64,000 nt of DNA from DASQPJ01 sp036268355 (GCA_036268355.1 DATAUG010000241.1:14222-78221), one strand, 5' to 3'; numbered from the stretch's first letter, positions 33,281 to 43,041 are shown. The notes: a model not told the origin generated them from the letters alone. Numbers and translations are program-made.

Positions 33281-34765
33281 ATGAGCGACTCCGAACCGGG
33301 TGCGGTGGACGAGACGCACGCACCGCAATCCGCGCAGGCCGCGGAATTGCCGGAGGCGACCGAAAGCGCACCCGCGCCAGAAATCGCATCGCCGTCGCCG
33401 ACCACGGAAGCCGAGGCAACGACTGAGGCGAGCACTGCCGCAGGTGTGCCCACGGCCGCCGAAGCCACACCGTGGCCCGAGAGCCGCGATCCCGAAGAGT
33501 CCCCCCGAGCTGCTGAACACCCAGAGACCGCCGAGCACCCAGAGACCGCCGAGCACGAAGTGCCGGCGCACGCCCAGGACTCCGGCGAACCCGTCGAGCC
33601 TGCAGCGGAGGAGCCGGTGGCGCCGGCCGTGGGGGTCCTGTCCCCGAGCGAGGCGATGGCCTTCCACCGCGCCCCGTGGGAGGCGCTCGCGGCCGACGTC
33701 GAGGCGCTGGTCGAGCGGATCACGGGGAACGCGATCGCCGCCAAGGAGGCGACTTCCCGGCTGGAGTCGCTTCGGGCCGGGGCCGCTGCCCTGGGCGCCG
33801 CACCCGAGTCGCTGGTCAGTGCCCTGGCCGGCGCCGAGCAATTTCTTGCCGAGCACGTCGCGGCGTTGCGGGCGGCCCGGACGGCCGCGTCCGCAGCCGC
33901 TCGCGAGACGAAGAACCGGATCGTCCTGGAGTCCGAGGACATCGCGGCCTCCGACCAGTGGCGCGTCGGCAGCGAACGGCTTCCGCTCCTGCTCGAGGAG
34001 TGGAAGGCGTGTGCCCGGCTGGACCGAAAGACCGACGACGAGCTGTGGAAGCGCTTCTCCAGTGCCCGGTCGTTGTTCGCCAAGCGGCGCAAGGCGCACT
34101 ACAACGAGCTGAACGCGGGCCGCACGAGCGCCCGGTCGACCAAGGAAGACCTGGTCGTGCGGGCCGAGCAACTTGCGTCCTCCACCGACTGGGCCGGCAC
34201 TGCCGCGGCCTACCGCTCGTTGATGGCCGAGTGGAAGGCGGCCGGCCGGGCCGGGCGCGAGGTCGACGACGAACTGTGGGCGCGCTTCCGCGCCGCCCAG
34301 GACGAGTTCTTTGCGGGCCGCAACGCGGCCCTCGGCGCCCGTGAATCCGAGCAGACGCAGAACATGACGGCCAAGGAGGAATTGCTGGCCGAGGCGGAAC
34401 GGCTGGTTCCGGTGAGCGACGCGCGTTCCGCCCGGACCGCACTGCGATCGATCGTCGACCGGTGGAACGCGATCGGGCCGGTGCCGGCCGGAGTGCGGTC
34501 GGCGTTGGAGGCCAGGTTGACCGCGGTGGAGAACGCCGTCCGAGCGGCGGGCGAACCGGCCACCGCCGCCCGCAACTCGCCGGCGCGGGCCCGGGCCGAG
34601 GAGACCGTGGCGGCATTACGGGCCTCGATAACGACGCTGGAGACCAAGGGGGAGCGCGCCCGCGCGTCCGGCGACACCAAGCGCGCCACCGAGGCCGCCG
34701 AGGCCGCGGCCGCGCGGCGCGAGTGGTTGGCCGAGGCCGAGCGTACGTTGGCGCAGCTGAGTTAA
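33281..34765 (+). CDS. DUF349 repeat protein
   Basis: 494 residues from ATG 33281 after GAGGTGAGGC. The first ~125 residues are acidic, Ala/Pro/Glu-rich and probably disordered, with a short tandem EHPETA duplication. From about 125 on it is almost all helical. Two clear DUF349 units carry the W-x(n)-DDELWxRF pattern (LLEEWKACARLDRKTDDELW and LMAEWKAAGRAGREVDDELW), and weaker units follow. The function of DUF349 is not settled; it is regularly found beside rel in actinobacteria. Its stop overlaps the convergent rel stop by 4 bp. Confidence 0.88.
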   Translation: MSDSEPGAVDETHAPQSAQAAELPEATESAPAPEIASPSPTTEAEATTEASTAAGVPTAAEATPWPESRDPEESPRAAEHPETAEHPETAEHEVPAHAQDSGEPVEPAAEEPVAPAVGVLSPSEAMAFHRAPWEALAADVEALVERITGNAIAAKEATSRLESLRAGAAALGAAPESLVSALAGAEQFLAEHVAALRAARTAASAAARETKNRIVLESEDIAASDQWRVGSERLPLLLEEWKACARLDRKTDDELWKRFSSARSLFAKRRKAHYNELNAGRTSARSTKEDLVVRAEQLASSTDWAGTAAAYRSLMAEWKAAGRAGREVDDELWARFRAAQDEFFAGRNAALGARESEQTQNMTAKEELLAEAERLVPVSDARSARTALRSIVDRWNAIGPVPAGVRSALEARLTAVENAVRAAGEPATAARNSPARARAEETVAALRASITTLETKGERARASGDTKRATEAAEAAAARREWLAEAERTLAQLS

Positions 34766-37122
34766 GTGACGTGCGCGGGGTCCAGGGCCTGCGCGGCACC
34801 GGTGGTGCGGTAAGCGTCGAAGACCCCCGGTACCGCACGGACGTGCTTGAGCACGTGGACCAGGTGTTTCGGGTCGGCCATCTCGAAGGTGAAGCGGCTG
34901 ACCGCGACCCGGTCCCGGGTGGTCGCGACCGTCGCCGACAGGATGTTGACGTGCTGGTCGGACAGGACCCGGGTGATGTCCGAGAGCAGTCGGGCCCGAT
35001 CGAGCGCCTCGACCTGGATGGCGACCAGGAACACCGACGACGCGGTGGGCGTCCACTCGACCTCGACGACCCGCTCGGTCTGGGCGGACAACGACTGCGA
35101 GTTCGTGCAGTCGGTGCGGTGCACGGAGACGCCGTTGCCGCGGGTGACGAACCCCATGATCGTGTCGCCGGGCACCGGGGTGCAGCACCGCGCCAGCTTC
35201 ACCCACACGTCGTCGGCGCCCCGGACAGTGACCCCGGGATCCCCATGTGGCTGGAACTTGCCCCGCGGGCTGGTCGGCGACACCGACTCGGCGACGTCCT
35301 CGGTGGTGGAGTCCGTGCCGCCCAGCGAGGTCACCAGCCGCGAGACCACGTGCTGCGCGGAGACGTGTTTCTCACCGACCGCCGCGTACAGCGCGGTGAT
35401 GTCGGTCAGCCGCAGGTCGTGCGCAATGGCGGCCAGCGACTCGGCGGTGAGCAGGCGCTGCAGCGGCAGACCCTGCTTGCGCATGGCCCGCGCCAGCTCG
35501 TCCTTGCCGCGCTCGACGGCCTCCTCGCGGCGTTCCTTGGAGAACCACTGCTTGATCTTGTTGCGGGCCCGCGGGCTGGCCGCGAAGTCCAGCCAGTCGC
35601 GGCTCGGCCCGGCGCCCGGCCCGGAGCCTTTGGCCGTCAGGATCTCCACGACGTCGCCGTTGGCCAACAACGACTCCAACGGCACCAACCGACCGTTCAC
35701 CCGCGCCCCGTGGCAACGGTGGCCCACCTCGGTGTGCACGGCGTAGGCGAGGTCGACCGGGGTGGACCGGTGCGGCAACGCGATCGCGTCGCCGGCCGGG
35801 GTGAACACGTAGACCTCGGTGCCGGACAGGTCGAAGCGCAGCGACTCGAGGAACTCGGCCGGGTCCGCGGTCTCCTTCTGCCAGTCCAACAATTGGCGCA
35901 GCCACACCATGTCCTCGCCGACGGCCTTCTCGCCGGTGCTTGCCGCGGGCCCGACCGGCGAAGTCTCACCGTTAAGTTCAGCCTTATATTTCCAGTGCGC
36001 AGCCACGCCGTACTCGGCCCGCCGGTGCATCGAGTTGGTGCGGATCTGCAGCTCGACCGGCTTGCCCTCCGGTCCGATCACGGTCGTGTGCAGTGACTGG
36101 TACATGTTGAACTTCGGCATCGCGATGTAGTCCTTGAACCGCCCGGGAACCGGGTTCCAGCGGGCGTGGACCACGCCGACCGTCGCGTAGCAGTCGCGCA
36201 CGGTGTCGACCAGGATGCGGATACCGACCAGGTCGAAGATGTCTCCGAACTCTCGGCCGCGAACGATCATCTTCTGGTAGATCGAGTAGTAGTGCTTCGG
36301 CCGTCCGGTGACCCGAGACTTGATCCGGGCGCCGCGCAGGTCCATCGACACGTCGTCGATGACCTTGGACAAGTACTCGTCGCGGCTGGGCGCGCGGTCG
36401 GCGACCATTCGCACGATCTCGTCGTACATCTTCGGGTAGAGCGTCGCGAACGAGAGGTCCTCGAGTTCCCACTTGACGGTGTTCATTCCGAGCCGGTGGG
36501 CCAGCGGCGCGTAGATCTCCAGGGTCTCCTTGGCGATGCGGTCCTGCTTGGCCGGCGGCATGTAGCGCAGCGTGCGCATGTTGTGCAGCCGGTCGGCGAG
36601 CTTGATCACCAGCACGCGGATGTCGCGGGCCATCGCGATGACCATCTTGCGGACGGTCTCGGCCTGCGCGGCGTCGCCGTAGGTGACCTTGTCCAGCTTC
36701 GTCACGCCGTCGACGAGGCCGGCGATCTCCGCCCCGAAGTCGACACGGACGGTGTCGAGGGTGTAGTCGGTGTCCTCGACGGTGTCGTGCAGCAACGCGG
36801 CGCACAGGGTCGGCGGTTCCATCCCGAGATCGGCCAGGATGGTTGCCACGGCCAACGGATGGGTGATGTACGGCTCGCCGCTGCGCCGCAGTTGGCCGCG
36901 GTGGCACTCCTCGGCCGTCTCGTACGCGCGCTCGATTATCCGCAGGTCGGCCTTCGGGTGGGTGGTCCGCACGCTGCGGTACAACGGCTCGAGGACCGGG
37001 TTGACCGACGGCGAGCGTTGGCCGGCGAGCCGGGCCAGGCGCGCCGCGACTCGGCGGGCGGCACTCGAACTCGGCTGGACGGCCGCCTCAGCCGTGGTCG
37101 CCGGGACGACCTGATCCGTCAT
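34762..37122 (-). CDS. rel: Bifunctional (p)ppGpp synthetase/hydrolase
   Basis: 786 residues with the full Rel/SpoT order. HD hydrolase at about 75-225 (EPYITHPLAVATILADLG, LLHDTVEDT, KLADRLHNMRTL), so hydrolase residues are intact. Synthetase at about 270-420 (RVTGRPKHYYSIYQKM, FDLVGIRILVDT, GRFKDYIAMPKFNMYQSLHT), with the RFKD loop of bifunctional enzymes rather than the EXDD of RelA. TGS domain (VFTPAGDAIALPHRSTPVD), helical and zinc-finger regions (LARCCTPVPGD), and C-terminal ACT (VFLVAIQVEALDRARLLSDI). apt lies upstream. It meets the DUF349 gene tail to tail at a shared TTAA. Confidence 0.97.
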   Translation of the reverse strand: MTDQVVPATTAEAAVQPSSSAARRVAARLARLAGQRSPSVNPVLEPLYRSVRTTHPKADLRIIERAYETAEECHRGQLRRSGEPYITHPLAVATILADLGMEPPTLCAALLHDTVEDTDYTLDTVRVDFGAEIAGLVDGVTKLDKVTYGDAAQAETVRKMVIAMARDIRVLVIKLADRLHNMRTLRYMPPAKQDRIAKETLEIYAPLAHRLGMNTVKWELEDLSFATLYPKMYDEIVRMVADRAPSRDEYLSKVIDDVSMDLRGARIKSRVTGRPKHYYSIYQKMIVRGREFGDIFDLVGIRILVDTVRDCYATVGVVHARWNPVPGRFKDYIAMPKFNMYQSLHTTVIGPEGKPVELQIRTNSMHRRAEYGVAAHWKYKAELNGETSPVGPAASTGEKAVGEDMVWLRQLLDWQKETADPAEFLESLRFDLSGTEVYVFTPAGDAIALPHRSTPVDLAYAVHTEVGHRCHGARVNGRLVPLESLLANGDVVEILTAKGSGPGAGPSRDWLDFAASPRARNKIKQWFSKERREEAVERGKDELARAMRKQGLPLQRLLTAESLAAIAHDLRLTDITALYAAVGEKHVSAQHVVSRLVTSLGGTDSTTEDVAESVSPTSPRGKFQPHGDPGVTVRGADDVWVKLARCCTPVPGDTIMGFVTRGNGVSVHRTDCTNSQSLSAQTERVVEVEWTPTASSVFLVAIQVEALDRARLLSDITRVLSDQHVNILSATVATTRDRVAVSRFTFEMADPKHLVHVLKHVRAVPGVFDAYRTTGAAQALDPAHVT

Positions 37123-37251
37123 CGCGCTCCTTCGCAGCCTCGCCGCACCCCAATGTTAACGGGGTAACCGACAGATGCTCAGGTGCTCGTTTCCAGCATG
37201 GACCGGCAGCGACACCAACCGGGTGCGGACGGTGTCTCGGAGGACCGCAGC

Positions 37252-37785
37252 TCAGGTGCTCGCCAATGAATGAACCGGGAGCGACCCGAGCCGGCCGCGG
37301 GCACCCAGCCCGGCGATCTCCAGCACGACCGCGGCCCCGACCGGGACCGCCGCGGCGGCCGTCACCAGCTGGGCGGTGGCCTCCAGCGTCCCGCCGGTGG
37401 CCAGCACGTCGTCGACGATGACCACCCGCGCGCCCGGCTCCAGCCCATCGACGTGCATGTGCAGCACCGCCTCGCCGTACTCCAGGGCATAGGCCACGCT
37501 CCGGGTCAGGTGGGGCAACTTCCCCGGTTTGCGCACCGGAACCAGGCCGGTGCCCAGGGCCAGCGCCACGGGCGACCCGAGCAGGAATCCGCGCGCCTCG
37601 ACCGCGACGATCGCATCCGGCGACAGCGGGCGGCAGACCTCGACCAGCTCGGCGACCATCGCGGCCAGCGCAGCCGGGTCGGCCAGTACCGGAGAGAGGT
37701 CCTTGAACAGGATCCCCGGGACGGGGAAGTCCGCCACGTCGCGGATCAGCTCACGCCAGTCGCCCACCAGGGCCTCAGCGCACAT
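37252..37785 (-). CDS. apt: Adenine phosphoribosyltransferase
   Basis: Salvages adenine with PRPP to AMP. 177 residues from ATG 37785 (MCAEALVGDW), with GGAGAAAG 8 nt upstream; longer upstream codons have no support. The PRPP loop is VVIVDDVLATGGTLEA and the hood region is FPVPGILFKDLSPVLADP. AVEARGFLLGSPVALALG and PVRKPGKLP complete the signature. The secF-apt-rel arrangement links purine salvage to the stringent response genes, a long-known actinobacterial order. Confidence 0.95.
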   Translation of the reverse strand: MCAEALVGDWRELIRDVADFPVPGILFKDLSPVLADPAALAAMVAELVEVCRPLSPDAIVAVEARGFLLGSPVALALGTGLVPVRKPGKLPHLTRSVAYALEYGEAVLHMHVDGLEPGARVVIVDDVLATGGTLEATAQLVTAAAAVPVGAAVVLEIAGLGARGRLGSLPVHSLAST

Positions 37786-37872
37786 CGAGCGGCTTTCTCC
37801 TCGCCCCTCGTTCCGCGGACGGCCCTGGAAAAGCGTCGGGCCCGCCACTCCACTCGGTTCTCGGTTCGCCGC

Positions 37873-39003
37873 TCAACCCTTCTTCTCCGACCGGCGCGCA
37901 GCCCGCGGAGTGCCGCGCTTGGGTTGCACGCGTTCGCCGGGGGCAGCGCCATCGCGTAGCGCGGCCGCGGGCGCCAGTTCCCCGCCGCCCGCACCGGTTG
38001 CCTCGAAACCGCCCTCGCCGGTGCCGGTGGCGGCCTTCCGGATCGCCGCCTGGCGCTGGGCCACGCGCTTGGCCAGGGCCTGCATCTCGGGCTCGCGTTC
38101 CTTCAGTGCGGCCGCCAGCGGGGTGGCGATGAAGATCGAGGAATAGGCCCCGATCGCCATGCCGACGAACAGCACCAGTGCGAGGTCCTTGAGCACACCC
38201 GCACCGAGGAGGCCTGCCCCGATGAACAACATGCCCGCCACCGGCAGCAACGCGATCAACGAGGTGTTGATCGACCGGACCAGCGTCTGGTTGATGGCCA
38301 GGTTCGCCGCGCCGCTGTACGTGTAGCGGTTGCCGCTCAGGTCGGCGGTGTTCTCCCGGAGCTTGTCGTAGACGACCACCGTGTCGTAGAGCGAGTAACC
38401 CAGAATCGTCAGCAAACCGATGACGGTCGCCGGGCTGACCGTGAACCCGACGATCGCATAGATGCCGGTGGTGATCGCCACGTCGTGCACGAGGGCGACC
38501 AGCGCGCCGGCCGCCAGCTTCCACTCGAACACCATGGCCAGATAGACCGCGAGCAACGCCAGGAAGATGATCAGACTCTCCAGCGCCTTGCTGGACACAT
38601 CGGAGCCCCAGCTCGCGCCCACCACCTGGTCGGTGATCTCGTCGACCGGGACGCCGGCCTTCTTGGACAGGGCCGCCCGGACGTCGATGACCTGTTGCGG
38701 GGTCAACTTGCCGGTCTCGACGCTGATCCCGTTGGTGCCCACGGTCTGCACCACCGGGTCGGTGATCCCGGCGCTGGTGACCGCGTCGCGCGTGTCGGCG
38801 ACGGAGATCCCGGCGGCCTTGAACTGGAAGACCGCGCCGCCCTGGAACTCCACGCCCAGGTTCAGATGCCGGACACCCAGCCCCAACATCGAGACCAGGA
38901 CCAGCGCCAAGCTCGCCAGGAAGAACTGCTTGCGCCTGCCGATGATGTTGACCGACGTCTCCCCGCTCTGCAGCCGGGCGCCCAGATCGGCCATTCGCGA
39001 CAT
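37873..39003 (-). CDS. secF: Sec translocase accessory subunit SecF
   Basis: 376 residues with six transmembrane helices of the RND type. The first is FLASLALVLVSMLGLGVRHL, followed by LGVEFQGGAVFQF (periplasmic start motif) and later VAITTGIYAIVGFTVSPATV, LLTILGYSLYDTVVVYDKLR (the conserved GYSxxDTVVVYDR region) and LIALLPVAGMLFIGAGLLGA. The C-terminal ~75 residues are charged and extend past the usual end. With SecD it uses the proton gradient to pull exported proteins from SecYEG. It starts 1 bp after the secD stop. Confidence 0.95.
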   Translation of the reverse strand: MSRMADLGARLQSGETSVNIIGRRKQFFLASLALVLVSMLGLGVRHLNLGVEFQGGAVFQFKAAGISVADTRDAVTSAGITDPVVQTVGTNGISVETGKLTPQQVIDVRAALSKKAGVPVDEITDQVVGASWGSDVSSKALESLIIFLALLAVYLAMVFEWKLAAGALVALVHDVAITTGIYAIVGFTVSPATVIGLLTILGYSLYDTVVVYDKLRENTADLSGNRYTYSGAANLAINQTLVRSINTSLIALLPVAGMLFIGAGLLGAGVLKDLALVLFVGMAIGAYSSIFIATPLAAALKEREPEMQALAKRVAQRQAAIRKAATGTGEGGFEATGAGGGELAPAAALRDGAAPGERVQPKRGTPRAARRSEKKG

Positions 39004-39004
39004 C

Positions 39005-40768
39005 TCATGCCTCCTTCGGGGTGGCCGGGCGCAGCGGCGTACGGCGCACCCCGAGGCTCTCCGGGCCGACCCCGGAGTACTTCTTGCCCTTGGCGAAGTA
39101 CGGCCGGCGCATCAGCAGCGTGACCAAGGGCTTGGTGAACGAGGTGATCACGATGACGTCGATGATCGTCGCCATCCCGAGGGTGAACGCGAAGCCCTTC
39201 ACGTCGGCGATCGAGAAGTAGTACAGGACCCCGGAGGCCAGCAGTGAGACGAAGTTCGCGGTCCGGATCGTGCGCCAGGCCCGCTTCCAGCCGTATTCGA
39301 CGGCGGCACGTGGGGTCCGCCCGTCGCGGATCTCGTCGCGCAATCGCTCGAAGAAGACCACGAAGGAGTCCGCCGTCAACCCGATGGAGACGATCAGACC
39401 GGCTATGCCGGCGATCGACAGCCGGTAACCGATGCCATTGCCCAACAAGGACACTGCCATGTAGGACATGAATGCCGCGATCGTGAGGCCGGCCAACGCC
39501 GGGACGCCCAGCCCCCGGTAGAAGAACAGGCAGTAGATGACGACCAGCAGCAGGCCGATCCCACCGGCGATCAGACCGCCGTGGAGCTGGTCGCTGCCCA
39601 GCGTCGCCGACACGGTCTGGACCAACGACTGGGCGAACGCCAACGGCAAGGCGCCGTACTTGAGCACGTTGGCCAGGTCGGAGGCCTGCTGTTGGGTGAA
39701 GCTTCCGGTGATCTGGGCCTGCCCGGAGGCGATCTCCTCGTTCACGGTCGGCGCCGACTGTACCAGGCCGTCGAGGGTGATCGCGAGCTGATTGAGCGGG
39801 CTGGGCTGCCCGGCCAGTGCCTTGGTGACCGAGGCGAAGGCGGTGGTGCCGTGGCTGTTGAAGTTCAGGTCGATCTGCCAGTTGCCGATGCTGGCGCCGG
39901 ACGGCAGTGCGGCGCCGGCGCTGCCGACGTCGGTGCCCTGCACCTGGCTCGGGCCGAGGACGTACTTGGCGAGGCCCTCCCGGTCGCAGGCCACCACGTA
40001 AGCGTCGGCCGGGGCGGTGTCGCCGATGTGCGCGGCGTCCGGCTTGGTGCAGTCGCGCGTGACGAAGTCGTTGCGGACGCTCTGCGGCACCTGCGCCGAG
40101 GCGAGCTCCTGGGGCGACTTACCGGGCGCCGGGGTGGCCGAAGGGGTGGCCCCGGCGGACGGCTTCGCGGAGGTCGCGGCCGACGGGCTCGCCGACGGGT
40201 TGGCCGACGGGCTTGCCGACGGGTTGGCGGCCAGGGTTGCCGCGGGCGCCGGCGTCGGGCTCGGTGCGGCGTCGTCCAGCAGGGACCTGGACAGCACGCG
40301 GGGCTGGGTCGGCGCACCGCTGCCCGGCCCCGCCTGTGACATCGGCGGGCCTTCCTGGATCACCTGCCGGAAACGCAGCAAGGCGGTCTGACCGACCTGC
40401 TGCGCGACGGTGCTGCTGGAATTTCCCGGGACCGAGACGACGATGTTGTTGCTGCCCAACGTGGTCACCTGAGCCTCGGAGACACCGAAGCCGTTCACCC
40501 GCTTCCGGATGATGCCGACCGCCTCGTTCAGCTGGGCCGGCGTGATCGTGCCGCCCTTGCCCCCGGCGTCGGTGGCCAACGGCGTGGCGGTCAACGTCAC
40601 CGAGGTGCCGCCCGCCAGGTCGATGGCCAGCTTCGGCTTCGTCGCGTTCGTCCCGATCATGGCGGCCACACCGGAGACCACGAGCACCAGAAGGAACAAC
40701 AGCGACCGGCCCGGCTTGGACGCGCCCGTGGGTGCCCGGAATCTCGGGCCCCCCTGCTTTGCTGCCAC
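39005..40768 (-). CDS. secD: Sec translocase accessory subunit SecD
   Basis: 587 residues. One N-terminal helix (LLFLLVLVVSGVAAMIGT) precedes the DLxGG-type motif (AIDLAGGTSVTLTATP). Then comes the P1 head domain, interrupted at about 145-225 by a low-complexity insert of PSANPSA-type repeats (DNA near 40180-40260), and five C-terminal helices with FTQQQASDLANVLKYGALPL, GLTADSFVVFFERLRDEIRDG and GFAFTLGMATIIDVIVITSF. The repeat insert lies in the extracytoplasmic region and probably varies between strains. It is co-directional with yajC and secF. Confidence 0.95.
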   Translation of the reverse strand: MAAKQGGPRFRAPTGASKPGRSLLFLLVLVVSGVAAMIGTNATKPKLAIDLAGGTSVTLTATPLATDAGGKGGTITPAQLNEAVGIIRKRVNGFGVSEAQVTTLGSNNIVVSVPGNSSSTVAQQVGQTALLRFRQVIQEGPPMSQAGPGSGAPTQPRVLSRSLLDDAAPSPTPAPAATLAANPSASPSANPSASPSAATSAKPSAGATPSATPAPGKSPQELASAQVPQSVRNDFVTRDCTKPDAAHIGDTAPADAYVVACDREGLAKYVLGPSQVQGTDVGSAGAALPSGASIGNWQIDLNFNSHGTTAFASVTKALAGQPSPLNQLAITLDGLVQSAPTVNEEIASGQAQITGSFTQQQASDLANVLKYGALPLAFAQSLVQTVSATLGSDQLHGGLIAGGIGLLLVVIYCLFFYRGLGVPALAGLTIAAFMSYMAVSLLGNGIGYRLSIAGIAGLIVSIGLTADSFVVFFERLRDEIRDGRTPRAAVEYGWKRAWRTIRTANFVSLLASGVLYYFSIADVKGFAFTLGMATIIDVIVITSFTKPLVTLLMRRPYFAKGKKYSGVGPESLGVRRTPLRPATPKEA

Positions 40769-40813
40769 GATCCTGCCTTCCTTGGTCGGCCTCGGTGCTG
40801 TCTCTATCGCCGG

Positions 40814-41149
40814 TCAGAGCGTCTTCGGCGCCGGTGGTCCATCGTCCTGGGGCTTGTCCGGATTGTCGATCTTGTCCGGGCTCGACGGCTCAGGCTTCGG
40901 CAACAGAATCCTGCGCAACGCCGAGTGCGCACACCGGACCACCACGCCGGGTGCGATCTCCAGGAGCATCGAGTCCTCGGTCACCTGATCGACACGCCCG
41001 TAGAGCCCCGAGGTCGTCAGGACCTCGACCCCGGGCTTGAGGTGCTCCCTGATGTCTGTGGCACGTTGCCTGCGATTCCGGGCCGGCGCGACCACCAGCA
41101 GATACCCCATCGCCATCAGCACGATGAGCAGGAAGGCTTCGCCGGACAC
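40814..41149 (-). CDS. yajC: Sec accessory protein YajC
   Basis: 111 residues: one N-terminal transmembrane helix (AFLLIVLMAMGYLLVVAPAR), then the compact soluble domain (HLKPGVEVLTTSGLYGRVDQ ... LEIAPGVVVRCAHSALRRIL) typical of YajC, and a Pro/Asp-rich tail. It associates with SecDF in the membrane. Starts at GTG 41149. The gene order ruvB-yajC-secD-secF is the standard actinobacterial one. There are 45 bp to secD and 50 bp to ruvB. Confidence 0.93.
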   Translation of the reverse strand: MSGEAFLLIVLMAMGYLLVVAPARNRRQRATDIREHLKPGVEVLTTSGLYGRVDQVTEDSMLLEIAPGVVVRCAHSALRRILLPKPEPSSPDKIDNPDKPQDDGPPAPKTL

Positions 41150-41199
41150 CCGGGGAGTCTATTCGCCTGCGCCGCCGCAACAGCCGACTCCGGGGCCGC

Positions 41200-42408
41200 T
41201 CACGGCAGCGATTCGTCCGGACCGTGCCGTTCCCGGTCGGGACCGTCGCCGAACCCGGGCAGGAAGCCGGTGTCCGGCGCCGCCGAGGCCGGTGTCGCCG
41301 TGAGCGGTGTCGCCGCGGGCGGGGTCAGGCCCAGGTGCCGCCAGGCCGCCGGGGTGGCAACCCGGCCGCGCGGGGTCCTGGCCAGCAGCCCGGCCCGCAC
41401 CAGAAACGGCTCGGCCACCTCCTCGACCGTCTCGGTCTCCTCCCCGACAGCCACCGCAAGCGTGGACAGCCCCACCGGGCCCCCGCCGAACCGCCGCACC
41501 AACGCGTCGAGAACAGCACGGTCGAGGCGATCCAGGCCCAGGTCGTCGACGTCGTAGAGGGCCAGGCCGGCCGAGGCCACCTCGGCGGTCACCACGCCAT
41601 CGGCCCGGACCTGGGCGAAGTCGCGCACCCGGCGCAGCAGCCGGTTCGCAATCCGCGGGGTGCCGCGCGAGCGTCCGGCGATCTCCGTCGCCCCGGCCGT
41701 GGCGAGCGTCACCTCGAGCAGCTCGGCAGAGCGTCGCAGCACCTGGCCGAGTTCGCCGGGCGAGTAGAAATCCATGTGTGCGGTGAACCCGAAGCGGTCG
41801 CGCAGCGGCCCGGGCAGCAGCCCGGCCCGGGTGGTCGCGCCGACCAGCGTGAAGGCCGGTATCTCCAACGGGATCGCCGTGGCGCCCGGCCCCTTGCCGA
41901 CAATCACGTCGACCCGGAAGTCCTCCATCGCCATGTAGAGCATCTCCTCGGCGGGGCGGGCCATGCGGTGGATCTCGTCGAGGAACAACACCTCACCCTC
42001 GGTGAGCGAGGAGAGCAACGCCGCGAGGTCGCCGGCGTGCTGGATGGCCGGCCCGCTGGTCACCCGCAACGGCATCGCCAGCTCGGCGGCGATGATCATC
42101 GCCAGCGTGGTCTTGCCCAACCCGGGTGGCCCGGACAGCAGCACATGGTCCGGCGGACGACCCCGCATCCGAGCCGCGTCCAGGATCAGCGAAAGCTGTT
42201 CCCGGACCCGCTCCTGACCGACGAACTCGGCCAACCGCTTCGGACGCAGCGCCGCCTCGATGGCTCCCTCGTCCAGCCGCGCCGCGGCATCGACCAGGCT
42301 CTCGGTGCTTGTTGCTCGCTCGGGCTCCCCGCTCGTCGGTTCTTGTTGCTTGCTTGTGCTCCTCGCTCGCAGCTGCTCGTCGCAGTCGCTCGCGGTCTCC
42401 ACGGTCAT
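41200..42408 (-). CDS. ruvB: Holliday junction branch migration ATPase RuvB
   Basis: 402 residues. After a Ser/Glu/Gln-rich N-terminal extension of about 50 residues, not seen in E. coli RuvB, the core opens with ALRPKRLAEFVGQERVREQL. Walker A is SGPPGLGKTTLAMII, Walker B is VLFLDEIHRM, sensor 1 is LVGATTRAGLL, and the Arg finger region is RSRGTPRIANRLLRRVRDFA. The C-terminal winged helix ends with TPRGRVATPAAWRHLGL and a disordered tail. The extension is encoded by DNA rich in GCTCGCTCG-type repeats. It abuts ruvA directly. Confidence 0.96.
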   Translation of the reverse strand: MTVETASDCDEQLRARSTSKQQEPTSGEPERATSTESLVDAAARLDEGAIEAALRPKRLAEFVGQERVREQLSLILDAARMRGRPPDHVLLSGPPGLGKTTLAMIIAAELAMPLRVTSGPAIQHAGDLAALLSSLTEGEVLFLDEIHRMARPAEEMLYMAMEDFRVDVIVGKGPGATAIPLEIPAFTLVGATTRAGLLPGPLRDRFGFTAHMDFYSPGELGQVLRRSAELLEVTLATAGATEIAGRSRGTPRIANRLLRRVRDFAQVRADGVVTAEVASAGLALYDVDDLGLDRLDRAVLDALVRRFGGGPVGLSTLAVAVGEETETVEEVAEPFLVRAGLLARTPRGRVATPAAWRHLGLTPPAATPLTATPASAAPDTGFLPGFGDGPDRERHGPDESLP

Positions 42409-43041
42409 CTAGGACCGATCCAGCACTCGGAGGGCGGCCCGCAACGCCACCGCCACGGTGGCCTCGACCGGCTGTCGCCCGGTCTCGTCGGCCACGTCGT
42501 CGGCCAGGTCGTCGGCGACGGTCTCGATCGCCGCCTCGGCCTCGCGGCTGGACCAGCCGAGGTTCAGCAGTGCACCGGTCACCTGCTCCTGCCAGCCCGG
42601 CGCGACGCGCGCCGCAGGCACCATGGCCACGCCGCCGCGGGGCGGCCCGAGCCGGTCCTTCAGCTCCAGCACGATGCGTTGCGCGCCCTTGCGCCCGATT
42701 CCCGGAACCTTCATGAGCGCGACCAGATCCTCCGCGGCCACGGCCCGGCGCAGTGCCTCCGGGTCGTGCACCGCCAACATCGCCTGCGCGATCCGCGGGC
42801 CGATCCCGCTGGCGGTGAGCAACAGCTCGAAGACCACACGTTGGTCGTCGTCGGCGAAGCCGTACAGCGTCAGGGAGTCCTCCCGGACGATCAACGTGCT
42901 GGGCAGGTGTGCCCGCTCCCCCACCCGTAGGCCGGCCAAGGTGTTCGGCGTGCAGTGCACGCGCAGCCCCACCCCACCGACCTCGACCACGGCGGCGTCC
43001 GGACCCAACGCGGCCACCCGACCCGAGACGAACGAGATCAC
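42409..43041 (-). CDS. ruvA: Holliday junction DNA-binding protein RuvA
   Basis: 210 residues. Domain I is an OB fold (MISFVSGRVAALGPDAAVVE). Domain II has two helix-hairpin-helix motifs (LLTASGIGPRIAQAMLAV and LMKVPGIGRKGAQRIVLELK). Domain III (ALLNLGWSSREAEAAIETVA) contacts RuvB. It tetramerises on four-way junctions. It overlaps the ruvC stop by 4 bp and is followed immediately by ruvB, so ruvC-ruvA-ruvB is one unit. Confidence 0.96.
   Translation of the reverse strand: MISFVSGRVAALGPDAAVVEVGGVGLRVHCTPNTLAGLRVGERAHLPSTLIVREDSLTLYGFADDDQRVVFELLLTASGIGPRIAQAMLAVHDPEALRRAVAAEDLVALMKVPGIGRKGAQRIVLELKDRLGPPRGGVAMVPAARVAPGWQEQVTGALLNLGWSSREAEAAIETVADDLADDVADETGRQPVEATVAVALRAALRVLDRS

Noticed and set aside
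32107..34092. 661-codon minus-strand frame across the cyclophilin and DUF349 genes
   Set aside because: It is low-complexity Ser/Arg/Gly sequence antisense to two genes with clear domains; no family match by eye.
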